Source: Tenodera sinensis (Eukaryota; Arthropoda; Insecta; Mantodea; Mantidae). Taken from it: 64,000 bases of DNA. The position numbers were made by a program, and so were the translations under genes. Positions 10,146 to 21,300 of the stretch are shown piece by piece. The stretch's first letter is position 1; every line of letters starts with the position of its first letter. The stretch is from contig CM060974.1 in assembly GCA_030765045.1 (NCBI GenBank), forward strand, positions 56,825,839-56,889,838, read 5' to 3'. Below the pieces are notes generated by a model. The model did not search any database and was not told the origin of the DNA. It worked only from the letters and a program-made list of their open reading frames with translations.

Positions 10146-12680
10146 AACATAATAACAAAAGCTTAACTACAGATAGGGAAATAGCAGAATCCCTTAACAA
10201 GTTTTATGCTCAGTCACAAAGAATACCCCAAGCATATAAAAAACAAGATAAAGCTATCCAAAAAACTATCAGAGAAACTAATAAGCCAAAAGATATACGA
10301 AATGATATTTTTATTCAGGATTTTAACAAAACAGAACTAGATTTAGCAATAGAACAATTACAGAACAAAAAATCTCCAGGACTTGACAAGATCCACCCAG
10401 AGTTTATTAAACACCTTGGCAGGAAAGGAAAAGAAATCCACTTAAACTGTATAACACGTGTTGGAGAATGACTGTGCCTTCTGACTGGAAAAAAGCCATT
10501 ATCATCCCGATTTTAAAGAAAAACAAACCCTCAAACAATATTAATAGTTTCAGGCCAATATCTTTGACCAGTGCTATTGCAAAAGTGATGGAAGGAATGG
10601 TGGCATCTAGACTTAACTGGTTCCTAGAATATTACAACTTAATAGTTCACAGACCGGCTTCAGACAGAATCATAGTACAAGTAAAAATGTACTCCTACTA
10701 AGCCAAGACATCAAGGAAGCTTTCAATAGAAAGGAGGATACCTTGGCAGTATTCATTGGTTTTAAATCAGCATATGACTCAGTCTGGAGAAACAAATTAA
10801 TTGAGAAGTTGCAATCAATAGGTGTGAAAAGTAACATGCTTAAATGGATAACTCAGTTTATTTCACAAAGATTTTGTGCCACAAAATATAATACATACAT
10901 TTCCAAATATAAACAAACACACCGAGGACTTCCACAAGGTGCTGTTCTGAGCACAACACTCTTTAACATATATATAAATGACCTTCCATCAATAATAAAA
11001 ACCTTAGAAACCAAAATTGCTTTATTTGCTGACGATGTAGTCATTTGGACTCCAGGCTCTTCAAAAAAACCTGAATTAATTAAAGACAGAATAGAGACAG
11101 CCCTAAACAAAGTACATGAATGGAGCTCCAAAAACCTCATGACTATCAATGTGGAAAAAACAAATTATGAATTATTTACACTAAAATACAAACCAGTTAA
11201 TATTAACATAAATTATAATGGTAAACCACTCAAAGCAGTTGATGATGCCAAATACTTAGGCATCACTTTCGACAGAAAGCTAAGTTGGAAAAAACATATA
11301 ACAAACATCTCAGAAAAGGTTGAAAAGGAACTACAAATCCTGAAACGGTTAGCTGGTGCTAAATGGGGCTGCTCAAGGAGAATCCTTAACACAACATACA
11401 AAATGTACGTTAAACCAAACCACTTGTACTGTTCTGAAGCTTTAATAACAGCAGCAAATACTAACATCAATAAACTTGAACAAATACAAAATCAGGCTCT
11501 TCGCCTAATCACTGGAGCAGTTAAATCCACACCTATTGATGCCATGCTTGCCTTAACACGGACCCCATCAATAAAAACAAAAATAGAAGAACAAGCATTG
11601 CTCCAACACGAGAAAATGTTACGACTGCCAAACTCTAAATGGACAGAAGCGAACCTCCCCCTTTCAATCCTTAAAACTCATAGTAGTTTCCTAGAAAAGG
11701 TAACACAGATTAAATCCAAATTGAACATTCCTAACACCAGAGAAAATCTACTTATAAGAGAAAATCCATTGGAATTATTGCAACCTACCTTCAGTTTGGA
11801 ATTAATAGAGGAAATAAGTAAATCAGACACACCAAAAGAAATACAAAAACTTCTAGCTCTGGAAACAATCAATACTAGATATCCCACAGAAGAATGGCTG
11901 CACATATATACTGATGGATCCTCCACGGAAAACCTTACTGGAGCTGGAGTTACGTGTTCACATTTTTCCTTTTATCATTCTGTTGGCAGAGACACAACAA
12001 GTTATGATGGAGAAATAGAAGCTATATACATTGCTCTCCGAGAATTATTAAATCTTCCTTTAAATAAATTTAACAAGGCAGTAATTCTTTCAGATTCTAA
12101 AGCTGCAATTCAAGGAATATGTTCAAATACTACAAAGAAGTCAACAAAAATTAGAGAATACTCCAAAATGTTAACACAACTCCAAAAGGGTAATAAGACT
12201 GTTCATCTCCAATGGATTCTAGCACACTGTGGAGTCATGGGGAATGAAGCTGCAGACTCACTTGCAGAGAAAGGCACAGCAATAAAACAAAAGCCTAAAT
12301 TCAATTTCTCATATTCCTCAATAAAACGCTTGATCATTAAAAATTTTTCTCATTCATACCTACAAGAAATAGAAACAAATGCCAAAGATAAAAAATGGAT
12401 TACAGTACTTTCCAACCCAGATATAATCCCCCAGAGACCAAGGAAAACAGCGGTTGCAGCCTTTCGACTACTGACAAATCACGACTGCTTAGCAAGTCAT
12501 CTCTACAGAATAGGTATCTCAGCTTCACCAATATGTGTCCTGTGTAACGATCCAGCAGAAACGAATGAAGACCAAAGACCACTTGAAGACCTGTGAAGCA
12601 TTAAGATCAGAAGAGACTACAGTTCAAAAGTATTGGAAAGCACGAATGCTAATGGCTTCATTGCCAGATGCAAGGCACTA
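10133..12680 (+). pseudogene. LINE-A reverse transcriptase, RNase H and Cys/His tail
   Basis: The reading passes through several frames. At 10133-10467 it reads SLNKFYAQ and KKSPGLDKIHPEF. At 10468-10701 it reads PSDWKKAIIIPILKKNKP and FRPISLTS. At 10743-12596 it carries RGLPQGAVLSTTLFNIYIND, the catalytic FADDVVIW, KYLGITFDRKLSW, then RNase H with IYTDGSS, DGEIEA, LSDSKAA and GNEAADSLAEKG. The end frame changes near 12570; the other frame gives CVLCN followed by DHLKTC, a CCHC-like tail, and stops with TAG at about 12680. The element therefore has almost no 3' UTR. Confidence 0.85.
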
Positions 12681-12695
12681 GAAAACAACTTTCCA

Positions 12696-13300
12696 GAATT
12701 TTCCACCCTTATGCTGTCATATGTAGATGTGCAGTGGTAGTTCGATTGGCATCTATTTGGCAGCAAGCTTGGGAAGTGTTAGCTGGCACTCTACTGTGGA
12801 CAATCAAGGACATTATACAACAGACCTTTTGCAGGGATTCCAGGTGGAAACAGGTGATTTTAACGCACTTGAGAATAGGCCACACACGAACTATCGATGG
12901 GCACCTTTTGCATGGTGACCCAGGCCCTGTCTGTGATTTGCCCCATCTCCTGGCCTGGGTCTTTCACTGCACTGTATTCTAGACAACAACCCAGTCGCTG
13001 TCACTGCTGAGGTTTGTTGCCAGTATAAGATTTGGTAGGCAAGTTTAGCTAGTGTTTTATGTTGGAGCTTTTTAGGCTTTTAGGATGTTTTATATTTTTA
13101 ATGTGTTTAATGACTTACCTGGTAACGATCAGTTTTAAGTTGTAGCTATTTTAACTATCAGTTTATAGCTCCCTGAGGCTGATGTGTCTGAGATTTAGAG
13201 TTTGGTATTTTTCTCTGGGTTCTTAACCCATACTCACTTATTCACTCACTCATTTTCCTGTCCAGCTGTTGCCAATATTGGCACTCCAACTGCAGCTAAA
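12696..13300 (+). pseudogene. LINE-D: 3' remnant of another non-LTR element
   Basis: At about 12750-12960 the frame encodes WQQAWEVL and then LRIGHTRTIDGHLLHGDPGPVCDL. This resembles the widely conserved LRIGHTR...GxxPPxC segment downstream of RNase H in insect LINE polyproteins. A second frame covers the same stretch, so frameshifts are present. The tail up to about 13300 looks like a 3' UTR. LINE-A inserted into or next to it. Confidence 0.6.
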
Positions 13301-13497
13301 TACAGTGCTGCTTTGAATGCGTTAGACATCTAAAACCGAAACAATACACAGATATGCAACTGCATGTTTGTGTGTGAATGAGAATGATGACAGAATTGTG
13401 TAAGGTTATGATTTAATACTTACTTCAGGTTATGTGTTAAATCAATTACCCAAGAGTTCTTTTATCACAAACTGAAGTCTCTCATGTATACTAACAT
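13301..13497. other. Short spacer
   Basis: AT-rich sequence between LINE-D and the mini-LINE. I see nothing of note in it. Confidence 0.3.
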
Positions 13498-13860
13498 GTT
13501 GTTAGCTAATGCTGGATTTCTGACAATGAAGTCATTAATCCTCTTGCTCTCCAATATTTTTCACTGATGATATTGAAGAGAGCAATAGCAGTAATAGTAA
13601 CCGTTTTTAAGAGAGCACCATATTTTTATGTTTTGGCAGTCACATCGCTCTCTGACAACTCCCAGAATGTCTGGAGGACCACACCTGTGGTTGGTTTACG
13701 GGTCTCACCGACCTGACCGGGAGAGTTATCAAAATAAATTCACCGACCATATCCTCTGATTACCAATCAGAGGACGCATTACATGCCATGTTAGAGGTTA
13801 AGATTTTATAGACAAATTATAGAAAAGTTGGAAAATAAAGACTCCCTAGCCCTCGGGAAC
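13498..13860 (-). mobile_element. Mini-LINE, B type, copy 1
   Basis: Read on the minus strand it begins GTTCCCGAGGGCTAGGGAG, carries the leader block (CTCCCGGTCAGGTC ... GGTGTGGTCCTCC), and then jumps to the last ~70 bases of LINE-B (ATCAGTGAAAAATATTGG ... CATTAGCTAACAAC; compare 31566-31634). The matching element at 61360-61729 has the same ends. No coding region remains. No convincing target repeat is visible. Confidence 0.8.
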
Positions 13861-13869
13861 CAATTACAT

Positions 13870-14019
13870 ATGCCAATGTTATCAGTACTAATTTTATTTC
13901 TCATCTGTTGGCATTACGGAACCGTGAATCCTTGTGCTGCTGTTGCTCTTGCATTGAATTTCCAAACACAGTCAAATGTGGTGAGAGACTGCATTAAAAC
14001 ATATTTCTTGAATACTGTA
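13870..14019 (+). other. Possible orphan exon, function unknown
   Basis: An open frame encodes a hydrophobic stretch (SVLILFLICWHYG) followed by VNPCAAVALALNF and a polar end. It meets a consensus-like splice donor, ACT then GTAAGT, at about 14020. A hydrophobic helix followed by NPC recalls the first NPA-type box of some aquaporins, but that is speculation. No clear acceptor is seen on the left and no partner exon was found. Confidence 0.15.
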
Positions 14020-14031
14020 AGTAAAATATAG

Positions 14032-16520
14032 TGTTATGCTTTCATTTGGTTTAAGATTCATAAATTCATGTTATACTGACAATGTCTAAATGGACATGGT
14101 GACAAACTGTAGTAAGGACCCTGTTCATACCTAATTGTGGTGTACAGCCCCCTCTGTTAAACAGTTATTACTAAACTCATTTTTATTTCAAAAATGTTGT
14201 TGCCTTGGTGCATTTTGAACCCATTAGACTAAAAAGCATTCTCGTGAGCATTTAGAGAAGTCCAGTTGTATTTACATAACCTTCTGTACCATAGACAAAC
14301 CATACCTCTGATTCTTGTATTCACATTCATTTATTCATAATCTCTCTTTGCTTAGGCATGAATGAAAATTAAGACGTGCTTAATTACGACAAATGGGAGA
14401 TCAGTATTAAATATTAGTTTCTGGTAACACGTTATTGCAATGGAAAAGGAAAACTAAAAGAAAAAAAAGAGAGAGAAATAAGAATTGCAAGATTTAATGC
14501 AAATTGATTAGATACTTTCCATGGTATATTTCAATATGGAAGTGGGAGTGTAAAACTAAAAACAGAAAAAGCTGTGTTACATTTCTTGCTAATATTACCA
14601 CTGATGAATTTTAAGGCAGTTGATACAGGAAACAGATGCTAGGATCAGAAAGGTGAAGAACAAATGTATATATAAGCTAATTTAATGCATGTAATATTAA
14701 ATGCAACTTGTATATTGGAACGTGAGTCAATAAATCAGTTAAAAAAGAACACTGAATATGGTAACGTTTCAGATTATTACAAGTTTTTTTCATATAAAGC
14801 ATATATTACATTGACCTCCACATTCTTTCTGTAGTTAATGTCAAACCTTTAAGCTTTCCTTGTAAGACAAAAGTGTGCATTACTGAATCAAATAATAGAT
14901 TCATTAAACAAAAGAAATGTGCTAGCTATCAATTCACAGACCTTCAAAACCAGTGACATCAAAAGATTCAGTCCTTTCAAACAAATGTGTGCTCCTTTGG
15001 AAGTGTAAAGGAACCATTCCACTATTCTGAACTGGCACTTCTTTACTAGAAGTGTGGTGTTCTGGGACTATAATGATTCTAGCTTGAAGTCATATAGAGA
15101 AGATATAGCTTTAATCAGTTCTTCCTATTTAGGTTTCTTTTATATCAGAATTATGGCTTGAGGACAACAGAGAGTGATGTGTAGGTTAATGTGCATGCAG
15201 GATTGAGAGCGCCAACTTAAGGGATGGTGTGAAATTTACTAGTTAGGCCTGATTTTAAGCACCTGTAATACAGATAAATTAAGATAACCCATTATTTAAT
15301 TTTTCAATGTGGACAAGTCTTACAGTCTGTCAAAATGAGTCTTGCAGTGTTTGAGAGTGGGTACATGAGTGAATGAGATACTGAATTAAGGAGTGGCACA
15401 AAAAGCAACATTCTGCAAGTTAATTTGTGATAATGATGAGGTACAGTGAGTTCAGTTACAGCATGGGATTGGAGACATTATGGGTTTGACTCAGTGAGTG
15501 AAATTCCAGCAAGGATGGGTGGATTCACTCCACCAGTGGTTTGATACCCAGTGCTTCCTCCACTAATATATCCCAGGGGTTGAGGGGGGGGGGGTTATAT
15601 AACGAGACAAACAGTGAAACATAAAATACTAAAATGCTTTACCCCTACTAACTTTTAATGATTTCGCACCCTGGTTTGACTCCCCTGAGAGGAAACCAGC
15701 TAGAAGTGGTCAGACAGATTGCTGCATTACACCGCTATATCAAAGACAAGAAGGTGAAGTGTGGCAGGGGGTGATGTAGAATGCATGCTGGAGAGTGACT
15801 GGGTGATCGGCACTAGAGCAGGTGCAGTATATCCATTGAAAAAATAGAAAGTGAATATTGTGGAACAAAGTAAAGCAATAGTACAACCAGTTCACATCAT
15901 AAAAGTGACAGTGAAGTGAGCTAACTATTGGCAAAATCTGAATGAGATATGTGAGTTTGGGTGAAAATTCAACCTCACATATTAATGAGTGAAAACTCAG
16001 TATAGGGAACACTAGATAATCAGAAAAGGTCATAATACTGTTGCCACTTCCTGAAAATATGACAATTAAAATTGAAGCTATGTACTCTTCTATATAAAAT
16101 GGGCGCAGAACTAAGTTTGTACTTAGCTTTTCGATTTCTCAAATCGCTCAGAAAACAGAATTTCACTATATTTGTTATATCTAGAGCCAGTAACTACTTT
16201 TTTCTTCCATCTGGAAAACTAGTAGAATTTCCCAGGATTTTAAGGACTTTGCCCCAGGCGATACCATTCTGGCAGTGACACTGCAGTTTGTTTCTGAAAC
16301 GGAATGAAATTTAATAAATGTGATTTAAAAACCTAAGTATGCTGACATTTAAGCTTAGGTAATTCAAGAGCACCTTCATATAATAATACCTTTGTAAAAA
16401 ATTTCTATTTTTTATGACGACTGTGTACATAAAATCCATCTAATGAAGAACAAGATTGATAAATAATTATGAAATTTAACTGCATATCAAGGAATGAGAT
16501 GCATGAAATTATGCTTAGAT
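14032..16520. other. AT-rich spacer, no gene seen
   Basis: About 2.5 kb without a supported coding frame or recognised repeat. An uninterrupted run of about 11 G lies at 15584-15594. This stretch follows the 3' end of the zinc-finger gene on the minus strand and may contain its 3' UTR and downstream flank. Confidence 0.4.
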
Positions 16521-16524
16521 GCAC

Positions 16525-16680
16525 CCAGGGTCCACAGAGCTGTTACCCAACATTCTCTTTTTAGGAAAAGGAAAAACCACAGAGAAACCTTATCGATGCA
16601 ATGTACCATAATTGAGATTCAAACACAGGACCTCTTGAATGAGAGCTAGGCATGCCCCACACCATAGATGGATAATACTT
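16525..16680 (-). mobile_element. SINE2, old diverged copy
   Basis: On the plus strand TTGAGATTCAAACACAGGAC and CTCTTGAATGAGAGCTAGGC match the reverse complement of the tRNA-like head of SINE2 (36960-37030). The preceding AGGAAAAGGAAAAACCACAG matches its body. Many substitutions indicate an old insertion. Confidence 0.65.
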
Positions 16681-16779
16681 TAACAAAAAGCCATAAGCAG
16701 CACTTTGTCAGGGTGGAACAGGAAATGCTTCGGTGACACGTCTTCTCAGACTGCGGAGAAGAAAAGTTCTAGCAAAGTA

Positions 16780-16943
16780 ATGTGCTTCATTCAACACTAC
16801 TTCTTACTCTCATGAATTGAATAACGTTGTTTCAAATTTGACAAGGTACTAAAGCTCTTATTTCAAGTTTTACACTTGTGTGATTTCTTACCTTCATGAC
16901 TCAAATAGTGTTTCAAACTGGACATCTCAGTAAAGCTCTAATT
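16780..16943 (-). pseudogene. Two decayed zinc fingers beyond the stop codon
   Basis: After the stop at 16944 the same minus-strand frame continues with recognisable 84-bp finger units. They carry two in-frame stops in the first (TGA where TGC encodes Cys, TAG where AAG encodes Lys) and one more TGA at the same Cys in the second. The original protein was therefore longer, or these units were duplicated and then lost. Confidence 0.75.
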
Positions 16944-18387
16944 TCAAGTTTTACATTGGTGTGGCTTCTTAGCTTCATGAATCAAAGAATGTGTTTTCAA
17001 ACTTCCCAACTGAGTAAAGCTCTTATTGCAAATTTTACACTGGTGTGGCCTCTTTCCTTCATGAATCAAAGAGTGTGTTTTCAAGTTTCCCAAGCGAGAA
17101 AAGCTCTTATTGCAAGTTTTACATTGGTGTGGCTTCTTACCTTCATGAATCAAAGAATGTATTTTCAAATTTCCTAACAGAGTAAAGCTCTTATAACAAG
17201 TTTTACATTGGTGTGGCTTCTGACCTTCATGAATTAATGAATGTCTTTTCAAATCTACCAACTCAGTAAAGCTCTTACTGCAAGTTTTGCATTGGTGTGG
17301 CTTACCTTCATGAATCAAAGAATGTCTTTTCAAACTTCGCAACTGAGTAAACCTCTTATTACAAGTTTTACATTGGTGTGGCCTCTTTCCTTCATGAATC
17401 AAAGAATGTGTTTTCAAGTGTTCCAAGCGAGAAAAGCTCTTATTGCAAGTTTTACACTGGTGTGGCTTCTTACCTTCATGAATCAAAGAATGTATTTTCA
17501 AATGTCCTAACTGAGTAAAGCTCTTATCACAAGTTTTACATTGGTGTGGCTTCTTACCTTCATGAATCAAATAATGTGTTTTCAAGTTTGACAACTGAGT
17601 AAACATCTTGTCACAAGTTTTACATTGGTGTGGCTTCTGACCTTCATGAATTAATGAATGTCTTTTCAAATCTCCCAACTGAGTAAAGCTCTTACCGCAA
17701 GTTTTGCATTGGTGTGGCTTCTTACCTTCATGAATGAAAGAATGCCTTTTCAAACATCCCAACTGAGTGAAGCTTTTATCACAAGTTTTACACTGGTGTG
17801 GCTTCTTACCTTCATGAATCAAATAATGTGCTCTCAAGTTTGACAACTGGGTAAAGCTCTTATCACAGGATTTACATTTGTGTGGCTTCTTACCTTCATG
17901 AATCAAATAATGTATTTTCAAAGATCCCAGCTTAGTAAAGTTCTTATCGCAAGTTTTACATTGATGTGGCATCTTACCTTCATGAATCAAAGAATGTGTT
18001 TTCAAATCGTCCAACCCAGTAAAACTCTTATCACAGGATTTACATTTGTGTGACTTCTTACCTTCATGAATCAAAGAATGAGTTTTCAAATCTGTCAAGC
18101 AACTCTTATCAGTTGTTTCATATTTGTGTGGTCTTTTGCGCTGATCAGTCAAAGTCTCTTGTTTCAAGTTTAAAGGCCTTATGTACATGTCCTTTTCCTC
18201 ACTACATGTACTAGATTGTTCTGAGAGATGTTCTTCTGCACTTGGAATTTGTGTGTGATCACTTTTCTGATGATCATATTCAGGATTATCCTTCCCGGGA
18301 GAGAAGCTTGTTCCTGTTCCTGAGACTTCAGCACCAATCAGTAGCGATTTACCACTGACAGCATTGGAAAGCTCTTGTGTACATAAT
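16944..18387 (-). CDS. Zinc-finger gene, exon 3 (finger array)
   Basis: The exon opens at 18387 right after the acceptor CTGCAATGTTTCAG. Its first 66 complete codons are open and lead into the finger region without a stop. Fingers read CKTCDKSFTQLGHLKIH-type. Units are 84 bp and very alike, suggesting recent homogenisation by unequal exchange or conversion. One linker is a residue short (HEGKPHQ, near 17305). Helix variation is concentrated at LG/LS plus D, S, N, H or C before LK, the usual DNA-contact positions. Confidence 0.9.
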
Positions 18388-21300
18388 CTGAAACATTGCA
18401 GGTTGTGCTGTTATTATGTTACTACAATAATTAGAGGGCTAAATCTGAAAACACAATCTGTTTACTAACAATATATACGTGGTCAACAATAAGTGACAAC
18501 TATAGTTGTAAATTCTTATGCAATGCAACTATGTTGTTCATTAGAACTGAATCAATTATAATCCACCCACCATTACATAAATATAAATGAAAGATATTAA
18601 TGGTAATAACAAGCTGACCAATGTGGTCATACAAGCAATGTTTGTTATATGCACTGAGATTTACAACTACTCAAAGCAGTCTTGAAAGCAACACCTATGT
18701 TGGTTACATTTGACGAGAAAATATATTTATAAGATAGTGCCTCAGCAAGTCAGCACGCAGTGCTTTGGACTGAGGGTTTCTCATGTCATAATTTGTTATA
18801 TGACATCAGAAAAACGAAGTACAATAACAGCACTTGTAAAATTTATACAGCAGATGAAGTTTGAATCAACAGAAAATCTCAGAAATAATTAATATGACCA
18901 CTATGCATTTAACAAGTTGTCAATTTTATGATTTACATTGTTTATTTAAATTGAAGGGTGCTCATACGGTTCTCAGACAAAATACAATTATTGTTCAGTG
19001 ACTGGTATTTGAATTGCGGTCGAAAGGTTGGCTAGCCTGTTGTGATGGTTGCCAAGGAAGGTTACTATGTACTACGTAAATAACGGTGTAGAAGGGAAAT
19101 AAATAGGACACAGTCCATTTTAATGCCAAGATGGTAACATTTGGTCCTCTGGGCCGGATATTGCTATAGATTGCCAGCAAACCGTATAGTAACTGAAAAT
19201 ATTGATACGCACTTGTAATGTACATAATGGAAACCATCTTATCTTCTTCACGCCGGCATCAAGAGGGAAATCGAAGCGGCCGGAGTAATTACTAATGCAA
19301 CATCAGCACCAGGCAAGAGTGATTCTATAAAAGGTTAGCCATTATCTAGTTACTAGCTATGTAGCCTATCTTGACTGGCTTTCTGTATTAGTAACATTGA
19401 CACATTGCCTTATATCTTCTATTAGTCACATGCCATTCCTTTGCTCAGTTTTCATTGCTGTTCCTCACTAGATATTTTATTATAACATGTTGGTGGAACA
19501 AACTGGATCATATTTATTGCTGTGCAACTAATATTATGGAAGAGGAAAATAAGAAGCTATTAATTACAAAATAAGCCCTGGCGAAAGCAAGTCTTACTCA
19601 CCTTGCCAAATTTGTTAATGAATTTCAAGCTGGCTCATATATTTATTCAATAGAGGTAAGAGTAAAGGAACTGCCTTAAATTAGGGATAAATTTGAAGAT
19701 GCACAATCTCAATTAGAATTGTTTGAAGATCTCGAGAGTCATTCTGCTGGCAGAGAAAGTTTTGAATTGCTGTACTTCAGCTTAGAAGCAGCAATGGCTA
19801 AATTATTAGCTCAAAGTGCACATGGAAATGTTAGCAACAGTTCTGTTAGCCCTCCCTTGTCACATACAAGTAGCGCTATGAAAGCAATAAAACTGCCAAC
19901 TCTTAATAACCAACTTTTAGCATTTTATTGATACCTTTGAGAGTCTAGTTGTTAATAGTGAAAACTTAGATGATATTCAGAGGTTTCACTACCTTCTCTC
20001 TTCACTAACAGGAGAAGCACATAATTTAATAGCTAATATTCCTGTCACAAGTTGTAATGTCAAGGTTGCATTCGAAACTATTAGCAATCATAATGACAAT
20101 TTAAGACTTATTGCTTCAGCTCATCTTGCACGTTTGTTGAGTTTACCCACTGCTCACAAATCATCAGCAAAGGAACTTAGGGCCTTAATAAATCAAACCA
20201 TGAGTAATTTAAATGCAATCAAGGCGTTAAACATAGAAATTCCATTGGAAGAATTGATAGTATCTCAACTAGTGTTAGATAAGTTGGATGTAACTATAAA
20301 GAAAGAATTTGAAGACACATTACATTCAAATAACTTTCCTGCATTTAAGGATCTTATTACATTTCTAGAAAGAAAATGTAACTCGCTAGAAATAATCAGT
20401 CCAAAATGGAATACAACTTGCTCAAGCATGTCAAATGTTAACACACAGAAAGTTGTAAATCACAAACACAAATCCAGTTTTCAACAGGCTTATGCTGTTA
20501 CAGCCCTAAACTGTGCGTATTGTAATTCTTCACATGCCTTATCAAAATGTAAGGCATTTGTTCAGGCTCCTGTATTAGAATGCAGAGCTTTTGTTAAGGG
20601 TGCCAACCTGTGTCTTAACTGCTTACGATCTGGTCATATAGTCAGAAATTGTAAATCATCGAATTGTCGCACCTGTGGTAAAAGGCACCACACTTTAGTA
20701 CATCTTGATGCTTCCAAACAGCAATACAGTTCCAGTAACAATGAAGGTTATTCAAGTCATGATCCCTTGCACACAGACAATGGTGTAAGATGCTACTGTG
20801 CGTTGAAATTTGAACCTCATAAACACATTTTGTTGTCTACAGCATTGATTAAGGTTAAAAATGACAAGGGTATTTGGCATACGTGTAGAGCTTTGCTAGA
20901 TACCGGTTCTCAGTCATGTTTCATATCAGAGGCCTGCGCTCAGAGGTTAAGACTTAGACGACATCATGATCCTAAACCTGTTCAAGGAATTGGCAATACA
21001 GTTTCAGAAACCAAACATGGAATTTGTATCAAAATTGGATCATTTGTAACTGACTTTGTTATGTCAGTAGATTGCTTAATTTTACCCAAGGTGACAGATA
21101 ATCTGCCTGCAGTAATTGGAAATTACCTAGGAATATTTCATTTGCTGATCCTAAATTTCATGAGCCTGGAAAGATAAGAGATTTTGTTGGGAGCAGAAGT
21201 CTGTTCATACATTCAGCGCCAAGGTAAATTACATCGTGATAATAATCGTCCTGTTTTAATGGAAACAGCGTTTGGTTGGGTACTTGCAGGAAAATATTCA

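Larger units (their letters stand above)
8532..12687 (+). mobile_element. LINE-A: near full-length I/Jockey-type retrotransposon
   Basis: A 5' leader of about 370 bp is followed by one polyprotein region (endonuclease, reverse transcriptase, RNase H, Cys/His tail) and a very short 3' end, GAAAACAAC. No separate gag-like first frame is present. The start is placed by comparison with the short derivative at 53983-54475. A candidate 8-bp target repeat ACTTTCCA lies at 8524-8531 and 12688-12695. At least three frameshifts interrupt coding (near 10133, 10468 and 10700) and one lies close to the end (about 12570), so this copy is dead. Codons are strongly A-rich, unlike LINE-C. Confidence 0.85.

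Noticed and set aside
16896..17843. Plus-strand open frames (FTLVWLLSFMNQRM-type repeats) opposite the finger array
   Set aside because: They are antisense shadows of the 84-bp zinc-finger repeat.
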